Shown: positions 26,550 to 35,659, counted from the first letter of the stretch. The stretch is 64,000 nucleotides of DNA from JALZUE01 sp051251725 (GCA_051251725.1 JBPOFN010000007.1:67771-131770); one strand, 5' to 3'. Program-made: numbers and translations. The notes: generated from the letters alone by a model not told the origin.

Positions 26550-26795
26550 ATGTTACCAGAAAGAAGTCAATTACTTGAGCGAAGAAAAGAGCCGCCACGC
26601 CACTCGGTATGGTGGGATAAACTTTCGCTTGCGCAAAAGTTTTCTGCTAGCAGCTTAGGAAAGTTTGGTTATGAACTGTCTTTTGTCCGCAATGAAAACG
26701 GTAAAAGTGTCGCTGTTTTATCTTGTAACGGTGGTATTGCGATCATTACTGAGGATGGTGATATTAATTCATCACCTGATATAAAAATACGTTAG
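26550..26795 (+). CDS. Small conserved-looking protein of unknown function
   Basis: An 81-residue frame that I do not recognise. The ATG at 26550 has a good GGAG ribosome binding site at 26541-26544; an upstream TTG at 26535 overlaps that site's region and is unlikely. The protein is soluble: a basic Arg/Glu-rich start (PERSQLLERRKEPPRHSVWWDKL), then a stretch with alternating hydrophobic residues (YELSFVRNENGKSVAVLSCNGGIAIITEDGDI) that reads like a small beta-sheet. It has a single Cys and no motif I can name. It sits between acpS and the convergent barA gene. Confidence 0.65.
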   Translation: MLPERSQLLERRKEPPRHSVWWDKLSLAQKFSASSLGKFGYELSFVRNENGKSVAVLSCNGGIAIITEDGDINSSPDIKIR

Positions 26796-26819
26796 CTGTT
26801 TTATCAGGCCTGGTATATG

Positions 26820-26905
26820 AATGAATATTGGCTGATTATGTTATCTTTTTAATTATAACCTAATTGTTATAAAGTCATAACGCTCGACAATATTCATTTT
26901 TTTAT
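26820..26905. terminator. Nested inverted repeat between convergent genes
   Basis: Outer arms AATGAATATTG (26820-26830) and CAATATTCATT (26888-26898) are followed on the plus strand by a T run. A second perfect stem TTATAAC/GTTATAA (26853-26859 and 26866-26872) sits inside. The plan resembles the structure at 1595-1668. It could end transcription of the small plus-strand gene; the long loop makes this uncertain. Confidence 0.4.
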
Positions 26906-26914
26906 TCAATATTT

Positions 26915-29674
26915 TCACCCCAAATACCTTGGGGCTTTCGCCAATAATCGTTCGATATGCTCAGCAAACTCTAAAAATTCAGGCTCTAATACTTCTAGTG
27001 TTTCATTTTGCTTTAACTGTGTTTCTAATTGATGAACAATTTTACTTAAATTAGGTACGCCGCAATAACAACACGCGCCGTTCAATTTATGAATCAAGGT
27101 TTTTACTTGCTCAATATCTTGGCAATAAATCGCTTCATCAATATTCTGCTTAGTTTCTGGTAAGCTTTGAACTAGACCGGTTAACATGTCTTTTGCTAGA
27201 TCTTCTTTATTGCCCGCTCTTTTAAGTGCTAATGACCAATCAATATCAGCATTATTTGAGTTGATTGGTAGAGCATCTAATTTTCGCTGAGCAAATGTCG
27301 GTTTTATCTCATTATTAAATAAGCTCGGATCACAATATTCGTAGATAGTGTGTTTTAACATCGCCTCATCTATTGGCTTAGTCATATAGGAATTAAAACC
27401 TTGCTGCAGTAATTTTTCTTTTTCTCCTGGAAGTGCATGCGCCGTTACCGCAATAATTGGCGTATCCTCATTAAAGGTATACTCTCTAATTTTTGCCAAT
27501 GCGGTAGCGCCATCCATCACTGGCATTTGAATATCCATAAAGATTAAAGCGAACTTTTCACTTTCACACATTTTTAACGCGTGTTCGCCATTAACAGCAA
27601 TGGCTACTTCTGATACCTGCTCTAATAATAATGCCTTGATTAATTTTAAATTAGCTTCATTGTCATCAACGGCTAGTACTTTAATTGGCAATCTTTGGTT
27701 ATTTATCGGCTCAGCAAAGCTTGAAGAATTATTTTGGTTGGGTAATAACTCTTTCATTAGCCGTGATGATAATACCGGCTTACTGATACAGCTTTCAGCG
27801 CCCGCAGCAATCAAGGCTTCTTGTAAGCTGGGTGAATTACTATTAATAGCGATATGAACATGTTCAATTTTAGGTGCTATTGTTGTTAGTAACTCTTTTA
27901 AATCATTTAATGCGGTCGGACTAATATCATAACCAATCAGTGCATAATCAAAGTGTTCTGCAGACATTAAGGTTGCAGTCAGCTCTTCCACCGAAGTGCA
28001 AGGTGTGACCTTCATGCCCCATAATTCTAATTGGCGACTGGTTGCCATACGGCTATGAGTTTGCGGCTCAAAATATAAGATGTTTTTGTCATGGATAAAG
28101 GAGGTATCAGTTACTATTTTAATTTGAATTGGATTCACTTCACAGATACAGCTGAACCAAAATTTCGAACCCTTAGCCGTTTCACTATGAAAGCCAATGC
28201 GTCCTTTCATTTCTTTTGCGAGCCGCTGTGAAATCACTAAACCTAACCCAGTACCGCCATATAAACGAGTTACACTTTTATCTGCCTGGCTAAAGGCTTC
28301 AAAGAGTGTTTTTTGTTGCTCGGCATTCATCCCAATACCGGTATCGGAAACCGTAAATTTCAATAAGGTATTTTTGCCATCATTTTGTTCGTAATCAATA
28401 TCGATTGTGACAGAGCCTTGCTGGGTAAACTTAATCGCATTATTGGCAAGGTTTAATAAAATTTGCTTGATGCGCATAGCATCACCGATCAAAGCATCGG
28501 GGATTGAACTGGCGACATGAAAAGATAATTCAATGTTCTTTTTATGGGCGCTAGGGGCTAATAAAGTTAAGGTTTCCTCGATGGTATCGCGTAAAGTAAA
28601 TGGAATATTCTCAATGACCATTTTGCCAGCATCTAACTTTGAGAAATCCAAAATATCATTAATAATCGCCAGTAAATTATTTGCTGAGCGCTCAATAGTT
28701 TGTAAATAATCACGCTGGGTATCCGTTAATGGGGTTTTAAGTAATTGTCGAGTAAAACCTAATACGCCGTTAAGTGGGGTTCTTAATTCATGGCTCATAT
28801 TGGCAAGAAACTCCGATTTAACTCGGTTGGCGTCTTGGGCTTTTCTTTTCGCAATATCGAGCTCAACGTTTTGAATTTCGAACTGTTCTAAACTTTCTCG
28901 TAAATCTAGTGTTGCTTGATCAACACTACGCTGCATTTCGTCGTGGTAATCCCCAAGCGACTGGGCCATGGCATTAATACCATTTTTCAGGAAGTTTAAT
29001 TCACCAATTAATTGGCCACTGACGCGGCTTTCGAGTTTACCTTCACGAATACGATCAACCGCTTGTACCATCGAAGTAACTGGGCGAGTTACATTTTTGA
29101 TTAAGTTAAAAGTGAAAAAAGCACTGATAATTGAACCAAAAAGTACAATGATAAAAGCCGTTAAAAACTCACTTTGTTGATCGAATTTTAAGGTGCTTCT
29201 ATCTATTTGTAGAGTGATATAACCTAAGTTTTCTTTGTAGTGCTCAGCTTGTTCGCTGTGTTCGTTAATAATAGCGGTGCGGTAAATGACAAAATCATCG
29301 ACGACTTGACGGTTGGTGCTATTAGGGATTTCATCTTGCACACTCAAGCGCAGAATATTAGTGTCACCATGATAGGCACTAGTGACAAATACTTGATGAT
29401 CAAGGGTAAAAACAGTAATGCTTTTAATGATGGTGGAATGGCTGCGATGGGCAAAGCCAATCAGTTCTCTGAGTTTGTCACGATTTTTATTCTGTAAATG
29501 ATCGGCACTAGTGATCGCAAGCGGCTCAATAATACTTGTTGCTCGTAATGTTAAAAATTCATTTAATTCGATATATCGATTGTATGAGAAAAAACTCGCA
29601 ATACTAATACCTATCACAGTGGTAGGTACAATGGTGAGTAAAACAACCCAATCTTTTAAGCTTATTTTCTGCAT
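26915..29674 (-). CDS. barA: Hybrid sensor histidine kinase BarA
   Basis: Tripartite membrane kinase of the BarA/UvrY (GacS/GacA) system, which controls CsrB-type small RNAs. Order of parts: membrane segment (about 10-30), periplasmic domain (to about 165), second membrane segment (about 168-190), HAMP, HisKA with the phosphorylated His in NMSHELRTPLNG (near 295), HATPase_c with DTGIGM and GGTGLGL, a degenerate receiver-like stretch (about 525-640), a true receiver with IFMDIQMPVMDG, and an Hpt domain with the acceptor His in IHKLNGACCYCG. Length 919 matches E. coli BarA (918). It is divergent from rlmD-relA, exactly as in E. coli. Confidence 0.94.
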   Translation of the reverse strand: MQKISLKDWVVLLTIVPTTVIGISIASFFSYNRYIELNEFLTLRATSIIEPLAITSADHLQNKNRDKLRELIGFAHRSHSTIIKSITVFTLDHQVFVTSAYHGDTNILRLSVQDEIPNSTNRQVVDDFVIYRTAIINEHSEQAEHYKENLGYITLQIDRSTLKFDQQSEFLTAFIIVLFGSIISAFFTFNLIKNVTRPVTSMVQAVDRIREGKLESRVSGQLIGELNFLKNGINAMAQSLGDYHDEMQRSVDQATLDLRESLEQFEIQNVELDIAKRKAQDANRVKSEFLANMSHELRTPLNGVLGFTRQLLKTPLTDTQRDYLQTIERSANNLLAIINDILDFSKLDAGKMVIENIPFTLRDTIEETLTLLAPSAHKKNIELSFHVASSIPDALIGDAMRIKQILLNLANNAIKFTQQGSVTIDIDYEQNDGKNTLLKFTVSDTGIGMNAEQQKTLFEAFSQADKSVTRLYGGTGLGLVISQRLAKEMKGRIGFHSETAKGSKFWFSCICEVNPIQIKIVTDTSFIHDKNILYFEPQTHSRMATSRQLELWGMKVTPCTSVEELTATLMSAEHFDYALIGYDISPTALNDLKELLTTIAPKIEHVHIAINSNSPSLQEALIAAGAESCISKPVLSSRLMKELLPNQNNSSSFAEPINNQRLPIKVLAVDDNEANLKLIKALLLEQVSEVAIAVNGEHALKMCESEKFALIFMDIQMPVMDGATALAKIREYTFNEDTPIIAVTAHALPGEKEKLLQQGFNSYMTKPIDEAMLKHTIYEYCDPSLFNNEIKPTFAQRKLDALPINSNNADIDWSLALKRAGNKEDLAKDMLTGLVQSLPETKQNIDEAIYCQDIEQVKTLIHKLNGACCYCGVPNLSKIVHQLETQLKQNETLEVLEPEFLEFAEHIERLLAKAPRYLG

Positions 29675-29857
29675 CTATAATGGAAAAATTAGTGTAAAAT
29701 CCGACAACTAATTCTTATCATGTCACATACTTAAGCAAAATTATAGCTAGAGCAAATGGATTATTTTTAATTTCTGCTGATATTTGCTCATCGTGCGTTT
29801 TTATTACCACAAAACAGCGCTATCGCTAAAACGACATAACACGAGATATTCATCAAT

Positions 29858-31255
29858 ATGGCTACTTTTTTCCAACCTAAAAAAACACAAAGTTTATTAA
29901 ATAAAGTGATCGAAATAACGATAACACGCTTAAATCAAACTGGTGTTGGGGTCGGGCGGTATCAAAATAAAGCAATTTTTGTTGAACATACGATTGTTGG
30001 CGAAGTTGTAAAAGTGAAAGTGAATGAGCAAAGCAGTAAATTTATTAAAGCTAAATTAGTCAGTGTGTTAAAGCCAAGCCCAGATCGGGTAGCAGCCGAG
30101 TGTCGCCATTTTCAATTATGCGGCGGTTGTGATTTACAACATTTAGCGCCTGAGCAGCAATTAGCGTTTAAGCAGAAAAAAGTTATTGAGTTATTTGCCC
30201 GAGCTGATATTAATTACGATTTACCTTGGCAGCCGTCGATTGTTGCTAGCGCTTATGGTTATCGCCGTAAAGTTCGTATTGGCGTGCAATATAATAAAAA
30301 TGATGAAGCGATTGTTGGTTTTCGCCAGAAACAAAGTAATCATTTGATCAGCATTACTGCATGCCCAGTAATGGTAGCTGAAACGGCTGATATTTTTCCT
30401 AAATTAAAGCAGCTAATTGATCAGTTATCGTTAAAAAAATCGGTAGGTCATATTGAAGTCATTACGACCGATAATATTGCCATTGTTGTCCGCCAGTTAA
30501 TAAAAATTAATCCAACCGATACGCAGTTATGGCTCACGCTTGCCAAAAAAGAAGGCTGGACTATTTATCTTGATGATGGCGCTAAGACTCAAGTTTTAGC
30601 TGCTGGTGCAGTCGCTGATATTAATTTAACTTATTCGCTATTAGACCAAACCCAGATTAACTTTAGTGTTGATGATTTTATACAAGTTAATCATGCGGTT
30701 AATCAAAAAATGGTTGCGCAAGCTATTAATTGGCTTGAGTTACAGCCGGATGATCGGGTTTTAGATCTATTTTGTGGTTTAGGTAATTTCACCTTACCTA
30801 TGGCTAAATTAGTCAATAAAGTGATTGGCATCGAAGGTGTGCAAACCATGGTGGATAAAGCGCAGCAAAATGCGAGCTCTAATGACATTGCTAATACGGA
30901 ATTTTATCAAGCTGATTTAAATAAAAACTGGCAAACTGAATCTTGGTTTAAAACCCTTGCTGAGCAATTACCAAGTGATAATATTGGGCAAGTCTCAGCT
31001 TCAACAGCAGCAGTAAAAAGAATCAATAAAGTTGTGCTTGATCCTGCCCGAGCTGGCGCTGAATTAGCGATACAGAATTTAGCGCAATTTAAGGTCGAAA
31101 AAATCCTCTATGTTAGCTGTGAACCGGCCAGTTTAGCCCGAGATAGTGCAATTTTAATTCAGCAAGGCTATAAAATTGAAAAAATTGCCTTAATGGATAT
31201 GTTTTCACAAACGAAACATCTGGAAACTATGGTACTGTTTGTACCTAGTGAATAA
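29858..31255 (+). CDS. rlmD: 23S rRNA m5U1939 methyltransferase RlmD
   Basis: SAM-dependent enzyme that makes 5-methyluridine 1939 in 23S rRNA. An N-terminal TRAM domain is followed by the iron-sulfur cysteines (CRHFQLCGGC, C-x5-C-x2-C, with a fourth in ITACPVM). The SAM motif is LDLFCGLGNFTLPMA. The catalytic Cys is in YVSCEPASLARD. The length is 465 against 433 in E. coli; the extra residues form a polar insertion near 375-390 that is Ser/Ala-rich. It is followed by relA after 29 bases. Confidence 0.95.
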   Translation: MATFFQPKKTQSLLNKVIEITITRLNQTGVGVGRYQNKAIFVEHTIVGEVVKVKVNEQSSKFIKAKLVSVLKPSPDRVAAECRHFQLCGGCDLQHLAPEQQLAFKQKKVIELFARADINYDLPWQPSIVASAYGYRRKVRIGVQYNKNDEAIVGFRQKQSNHLISITACPVMVAETADIFPKLKQLIDQLSLKKSVGHIEVITTDNIAIVVRQLIKINPTDTQLWLTLAKKEGWTIYLDDGAKTQVLAAGAVADINLTYSLLDQTQINFSVDDFIQVNHAVNQKMVAQAINWLELQPDDRVLDLFCGLGNFTLPMAKLVNKVIGIEGVQTMVDKAQQNASSNDIANTEFYQADLNKNWQTESWFKTLAEQLPSDNIGQVSASTAAVKRINKVVLDPARAGAELAIQNLAQFKVEKILYVSCEPASLARDSAILIQQGYKIEKIALMDMFSQTKHLETMVLFVPSE

Positions 31256-31284
31256 AGTTGAGTAATAATTCAGGTTAATCTTTT

Positions 31285-33474
31285 ATGGTATCTGTACGTA
31301 AATCCCATTTGATGACAGAAACAAGCTTCGAAGCTTGGTTGGTCGCGCTGCCGCTTAATCAGCAAAAACAAGATGCGCTTGAGAGCTTATGGAAACAAGT
31401 CAGCGATAAGTTCACCGGTAATCTTGAATGCCAAACTAAATCACTAGAAATGGTAGAAATTTTAGCTGAATTAAACCTCGACGCAGACTCCTTATGCGCC
31501 GCTTTTTTAGTGCCGCTTTTTGAATACAAACTGCTAACGTTAGAACAAATCAAAGAGGATTTTGGCAAAAATGTTTATTCGCTGTGTAAAGGCGTTAAAC
31601 AAATGGAAGCGATCAAAACGCTTCAGCAAAGCCAATCTAGTCATGTTGCTAATAATCAAATCGATAATATTCGCCGTATGCTATTAGCTATGGTTGATGA
31701 TGTCCGTGCTGTTGTTATTAAGCTGGCGGAGCGTTTATGTTATTTGCGCATTGTTAAAACCGCCGATGAAGAAACGCGGGTTATTGCCGCGAAAGAAATT
31801 GAAAACATCTATGCACCATTGGCCAACCGATTAGGTATTGGTCAGCTAAAGTGGGAAATGGAAGATATCGCTTTTCGTTATTTGCACCCTGACGTTTATA
31901 TGAAAATCGCCAGTTGGTTAGATGGCAAACGTCTTGATCGCGAAAAATATATGGCTGAGTTTGTTGATACTCTGCAGGATCAACTCGTGGCGATGTCGGT
32001 TAAAGGTAAAGTCTACGGCCGACCGAAGCATATTTTCAGTATCTGGAAAAAAATGCAGAAAAAACAGTTAGACTTTGAACAACTGTTTGATGTTCGTGCA
32101 GTTCGAGTGATCGTGGAAAAACTGCAAGACTGTTATGGCGCACTAGGTGCGGTGCATACTACTTGGAAACATTTACCCAACGAATTTGATGACTATGTCG
32201 CAACGCCAAAACCCAATGGTTACCAGTCTATTCATACTGTGGTATTAGGGCCAGAAGGTAAGCCGGTTGAAGTGCAAATTCGTACTAAGCAAATGGATGA
32301 CGATGCTGAGTTAGGTGTGGCTGCCCACTGGAAATATAAAGAAGGTGCGGCCCATGGTAAAACCTCGGGTTTTGATGAAAAAATTAATTGGCTGCGAAAA
32401 ATCCTTCAGTGGCAAGACGATGTTTCGGGTAATGAAAATATTATTGAAGAATTGCGTAGCCAAGTTTTTGAAGATCGAATTTACGCTTTTACGCCCAATG
32501 GTGATGTTATTGATTTACCACTTGGTGCCACGCCTTTAGATTTTGCTTATTATATTCATTCTAATGTTGGCCATTGTTGTATTGGCGCTAAAATTAGTGG
32601 CCGTATTGTGCCTTTTACTTATCAGTTGCAAACCGGCGATCAAGTAGAAATATTAACCAGTAAAACGCCAAATCCAAGTCGTGACTGGCTTAACCCCAAT
32701 TTACGTTATGTTTATTCAAGCCGTGCCCGCGCTAAAGTTCAGCACTTTTTCAAATTACAAGATCGCGATAAACACCTTATTCAAGGTAAAGAAGCGCTTG
32801 ATGCGGAGCTGAATAAGTTAAATATTGCCAGTGTTGACTTATTAGCGGTTGCTAAGCGATATAACTTAACCAGTATTGACGACTTTTATGTTGGTTTAGG
32901 CTCTGGTCACGTTAAATTGCAGCAAGCGGTTCATGTTATTCAGCAAAAAGAAAATGCAGCTTTACCTGAGCCCGAAATTGATATCAACAGCTTGGTTAAA
33001 CAGCCGACCGAAAATAAACACGCTGACTCGAATGGCATTACCGTTTCTGGCGTTGGCAACTTATTAACCCATATGGCTAAATGTTGTCAGCCGGTACCGG
33101 GTGATGACATTTTAGGTTTTATCACCCAAGGCCGCGGTATTTCAGTACATCGTAACGACTGTGAGCAATTAATGCATGCGTTGTCACAACAGCCTGAACG
33201 TCAGGTTGAGGTACAATGGGGCAATAAAAACACTCAAAAATATCAAGTGGCGATCAAAATAATTGCCAACGATCGCCAAGGTTTATTACGCGATGTTTCA
33301 ACTATTATCTCTAACGACAGGATCAGTATTCTTGGTATGGAAAGTCACTCCGATGTCATGAAACAATCTATGTCGATGACTATTAAGTTGGAAATAGCCA
33401 ACGCTGAGATGTTAGCGCGCTTAATTAATAAAATTAACCAGCTCGATGATGTTGTTGATGTTATCCGTGTGTAA
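31285..33474 (+). CDS. relA: GTP pyrophosphokinase RelA (stringent response)
   Basis: Ribosome-bound ppGpp synthetase that answers uncharged tRNA. Order: inactive HD-like hydrolase domain (about 30-190), synthetase domain with YGRPKHIFSIWKKMQKK and the substrate loop KPNGYQSIHTVV, TGS domain (VFEDRIYAFTPNGDVIDLPLGATPLDFAYYIHS), zinc-finger-like region with CCQPVPGDDILGFITQGRGISVHRNDC, and a C-terminal ACT domain. RelA rather than SpoT is chosen because the hydrolase HD motif is not kept and the start MVSVRKSHL resembles E. coli RelA. Length 729. Confidence 0.96.
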   Translation: MVSVRKSHLMTETSFEAWLVALPLNQQKQDALESLWKQVSDKFTGNLECQTKSLEMVEILAELNLDADSLCAAFLVPLFEYKLLTLEQIKEDFGKNVYSLCKGVKQMEAIKTLQQSQSSHVANNQIDNIRRMLLAMVDDVRAVVIKLAERLCYLRIVKTADEETRVIAAKEIENIYAPLANRLGIGQLKWEMEDIAFRYLHPDVYMKIASWLDGKRLDREKYMAEFVDTLQDQLVAMSVKGKVYGRPKHIFSIWKKMQKKQLDFEQLFDVRAVRVIVEKLQDCYGALGAVHTTWKHLPNEFDDYVATPKPNGYQSIHTVVLGPEGKPVEVQIRTKQMDDDAELGVAAHWKYKEGAAHGKTSGFDEKINWLRKILQWQDDVSGNENIIEELRSQVFEDRIYAFTPNGDVIDLPLGATPLDFAYYIHSNVGHCCIGAKISGRIVPFTYQLQTGDQVEILTSKTPNPSRDWLNPNLRYVYSSRARAKVQHFFKLQDRDKHLIQGKEALDAELNKLNIASVDLLAVAKRYNLTSIDDFYVGLGSGHVKLQQAVHVIQQKENAALPEPEIDINSLVKQPTENKHADSNGITVSGVGNLLTHMAKCCQPVPGDDILGFITQGRGISVHRNDCEQLMHALSQQPERQVEVQWGNKNTQKYQVAIKIIANDRQGLLRDVSTIISNDRISILGMESHSDVMKQSMSMTIKLEIANAEMLARLINKINQLDDVVDVIRV

Positions 33475-33507
33475 TTTTTAGTTAGTATTAAAAAGAATCT
33501 TAAAATC

Positions 33508-34311
33508 ATGTTATTAGAAAAACCCTCGATAGAAAAACTCCGTTGGATCATGGCGCAATTACGTGATCCTGAAACCGGTTGCCCCTGGGATATCAAACAA
33601 AATTTTGCTTCTATTGTTCCTCATACTATTGAAGAAGCTTACGAAGTGGCAGATGCAATAGCACAAGAAGACTTTGTTGAATTAGAAAAAGAATTAGGCG
33701 ACTTATTATTTCAAGTGGTGTTTTATAGCCAGCTTGGCCAAGAACAAAAACGTTTTGACTTTGATTCTGTGATCGCGGCTATTTGTGAAAAAATTATTCG
33801 TCGTCATCCTCATGTTTTTTCTGATGCTGATTTATCTTCCGAGCAAGAAATCAAAGCCAATTGGGAAAATGAAAAAGCGAAAGAGCGAGCGGTAAAAAAC
33901 CAGCAAGAAAACCTCAGTATTTTAGCGGATATTCCTAACAATCTGCCGGCTTTATCGCAAGCGGCGAAAATTCAAAAACGTTGCTCACATGTTGGTTTTG
34001 ATTGGGACAATAAAACTGATGTTTTAGCTAAAATCAAAGAAGAAGTGCTGGAAGTTGAAGAAGTTTTATATGATCACCCGCAAGAACTTTCAGAAGAATT
34101 AGGGGATTTGTTATTTGCCGTGGTCAATTTATGTCGTCATGAAAAACAAGACCCTGAAGCTTTATTAAGAGCCGCGAATAAAAAATTCACCAAGCGCTTT
34201 CATGGTGTTGAAGCGCAGGTAAATGCGTCTAATAAAAGTTTTGAGCAGCATGAACTAGCAACATTAGAAGCCTATTGGCAACAAGTGAAAATAAATGAAA
34301 AAAGCGAATAG
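33508..34311 (+). CDS. mazG: Nucleoside triphosphate pyrophosphohydrolase MazG
   Basis: Hydrolyses nucleoside triphosphates to monophosphates; in E. coli it cleans up abnormal nucleotides and lowers ppGpp. Two MazG domains are seen: the first with CPWDIKQNFASIVPHTIEEAYEVADAI and ELEKELGDLLFQVVF, the second with IKEEVLEVEEVL and EELGDLLFAVVNLCRH. Each keeps the EExxE-type metal-binding helices. Length 267 (E. coli 263). It follows relA as in enterics. The mazF/mazE toxin-antitoxin pair found there in E. coli is absent. Confidence 0.95.
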   Translation: MLLEKPSIEKLRWIMAQLRDPETGCPWDIKQNFASIVPHTIEEAYEVADAIAQEDFVELEKELGDLLFQVVFYSQLGQEQKRFDFDSVIAAICEKIIRRHPHVFSDADLSSEQEIKANWENEKAKERAVKNQQENLSILADIPNNLPALSQAAKIQKRCSHVGFDWDNKTDVLAKIKEEVLEVEEVLYDHPQELSEELGDLLFAVVNLCRHEKQDPEALLRAANKKFTKRFHGVEAQVNASNKSFEQHELATLEAYWQQVKINEKSE

Positions 34312-34852
34312 CCGTTATAACGACGTTGCAAAAGCCGTGGCGTTACCTAAATCTCAGCATGTCAGTATTGCCCTAACTGATCCTAAAAGCCCAAGTAACG
34401 TTGGCGCGGTAATGCGCGCAGCGGGCTGTTATCAAGCCAATGAAGTGTTATACAGCGGTGTTCGTTATGCCAAAGCGGCAAAGTTTCAAACTGACACTAA
34501 AAGCGTAAGCGATAAAATCCCGTTAACCAATGTCGACAGTTTTTTTACGGATAAGCCGGATGATGTAAAAGTTATTTGTGTTGATCTGGTCGAGGGGGCG
34601 ATACCACTGCCAGAATTTGTGCACCCAGAAAAAGCACTTTATATTTTTGGCCCTGAAGATGGCACCATTAGCCAAGCTGTGGTGGATACTGCTGATAGCG
34701 TTGTTTATGTGCCAACGATAGGATGTATGAATTTAGCGGCGAGTGTTAATGTTTTACTCTACGATCGTTTAGCTAAATCGCAATTAACCCACTTTTCGGA
34801 TCAGTTAATCAAACAAAGTCGCGATACCAATAATACCGTAAAAGTAAAATAA
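34295..34852 (+). CDS. SpoU/TrmH-family RNA methyltransferase
   Basis: Knotted (SPOUT) SAM-dependent 2'-O-methyltransferase of 185 residues. The three family motifs are present: NVGAVMRAAGCY (motif 1), IFGPEDGTIS (motif 2) and MNLAASVNVLLYDR (motif 3). The protein is short, without an extra RNA-binding domain, so it resembles TrmL-size enzymes, but the target nucleotide cannot be stated. It overlaps mazG by 17 bases and is likely co-transcribed with relA-mazG. Confidence 0.88.
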   Translation: MKKANSRYNDVAKAVALPKSQHVSIALTDPKSPSNVGAVMRAAGCYQANEVLYSGVRYAKAAKFQTDTKSVSDKIPLTNVDSFFTDKPDDVKVICVDLVEGAIPLPEFVHPEKALYIFGPEDGTISQAVVDTADSVVYVPTIGCMNLAASVNVLLYDRLAKSQLTHFSDQLIKQSRDTNNTVKVK

Positions 34853-34980
34853 CTGAGCGGGATTTATCGAGAGTTTTAGCTGTTAGCGTTTATTGTAGCG
34901 CTGCTCTTTTGGCTAGTATATTAATGACTTATTCTTGAGAAGTTAGCCTTATTTGCATTTACCGCTTTTGAATTACTCTC

Positions 34981-35025
34981 GAACTGTCCGTAATAGAATT
35001 GTCCGTAATAGAACTGAATGTAATC
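34981..35025 (+). repeat. 15-bp tandem repeat upstream of ybaN
   Basis: GAACTGTCCGTAATA (34981-34995) is repeated as GAATTGTCCGTAATA (34996-35010), followed by a decayed third copy GAACTGAATGTAATC (35011-35025). The array ends 25 bases before the GTG start, so it falls in the promoter or leader. Confidence 0.85.
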
Positions 35026-35050
35026 TATTTAAATTAATATTGGTTTAACT

Positions 35051-35413
35051 GTGAAAATATTGTTATTGAAATTTATTGGGCTAGTGTTTGTTGGCTTGGC
35101 TATTCTTGGCGTTTTTTTACCCTTGTTGCCGACCACACCGTTTCTTTTAGTGGCGGCGACATGTTTTGCTAAATCATCCCCGAGATTTTATCAATTATTG
35201 ATAAATAATAAAGTTTTTGGCCCCTTAATTATTAACTGGCAGGCAAGCCGTAGTATTCCTAAAAAAGCTAAGTTCATGGCGCTTGTGACTATGTTGCTGG
35301 CAGTTTGTTGGTCAGTTTATCTGTTGCCGGGGATTTGGTGGCAAGTTTTGCTGGTGGCATTAGTGATTGGCCCCTTTATTTTTGTTGCGCGCCTGCCAAT
35401 TACAAAAAACTAA
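35051..35413 (+). CDS. ybaN: DUF454 (YbaN-like) inner membrane protein
   Basis: A 120-residue membrane protein of the DUF454/YbaN family, function unknown. The N-terminal segment FIGLVFVGLAILGVFLPLLPTTPFLLVAATCFAKSSPRFY is the strong family signature (PLLPTTPF and the Ala/Cys-Phe-Ala-Ser-Pro-Arg stretch). Two more hydrophobic segments follow (about 75-95 and 97-112). The start is GTG with a poor ribosome binding site. It stands alone after the relA group and faces the cyclophilin gene. Confidence 0.85.
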   Translation: MKILLLKFIGLVFVGLAILGVFLPLLPTTPFLLVAATCFAKSSPRFYQLLINNKVFGPLIINWQASRSIPKKAKFMALVTMLLAVCWSVYLLPGIWWQVLLVALVIGPFIFVARLPITKN

Positions 35414-35430
35414 GATCTAGCATTAGGCTG

Positions 35431-35570
35431 TAAGCCATAAGCCATAAGCCATAAGCCATAAGCGATAAGCTTTAAGCGACTAGCCTTTAATTTTTAACTT
35501 TCAGCCTCTAGCTTCCAGCTTCCAGCTTCCCGCTTCCAGCTTCCCGCTTTCAGCTTCCCGCCTTAAGTTC
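35431..35570 (+). repeat. Tandem array of 20 heptamers (TAAGCCA to CCAGCTT)
   Basis: The tract divides exactly into 20 consecutive heptamers in one phase. It begins with four perfect TAAGCCA units, drifts through TAAGCGA, TAAGCTT and CTAGCCT, and ends with CCAGCTT/CCCGCTT units. Nearly all units keep AGC or CGC in positions 3-5. It lies in the gap between the convergent ybaN and cyclophilin genes and is related in style to 25064-25303 and 41241-41289. Confidence 0.93.
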
Positions 35571-35595
35571 TAAATTTTATTAATCCCAAAATAAT

Positions 35596-35631
35596 AATGC
35601 CTTAAGTTCAAAAATTTGAACTTAAGGCATT
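35596..35631. terminator. Large perfect palindrome between convergent genes
   Basis: Arms AATGCCTTAAGTTCAAA and its complement (17 bp each) are separated by just two bases. It sits 28 bases beyond the cyclophilin stop and after ybaN, where a bidirectional terminator is expected. A partial copy (CCTTAAGTTC) at the end of the adjacent heptamer tract suggests the two elements are linked. Confidence 0.65.
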
Positions 35632-35659
35632 TGTCAGGTTAATTCACTAAAACTAATCG

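Noticed and set aside
33475..34311. mazEF toxin-antitoxin pair beside relA
   Set aside because: E. coli has mazEF between relA and mazG; here only 33 bases separate them and no extra frames exist.
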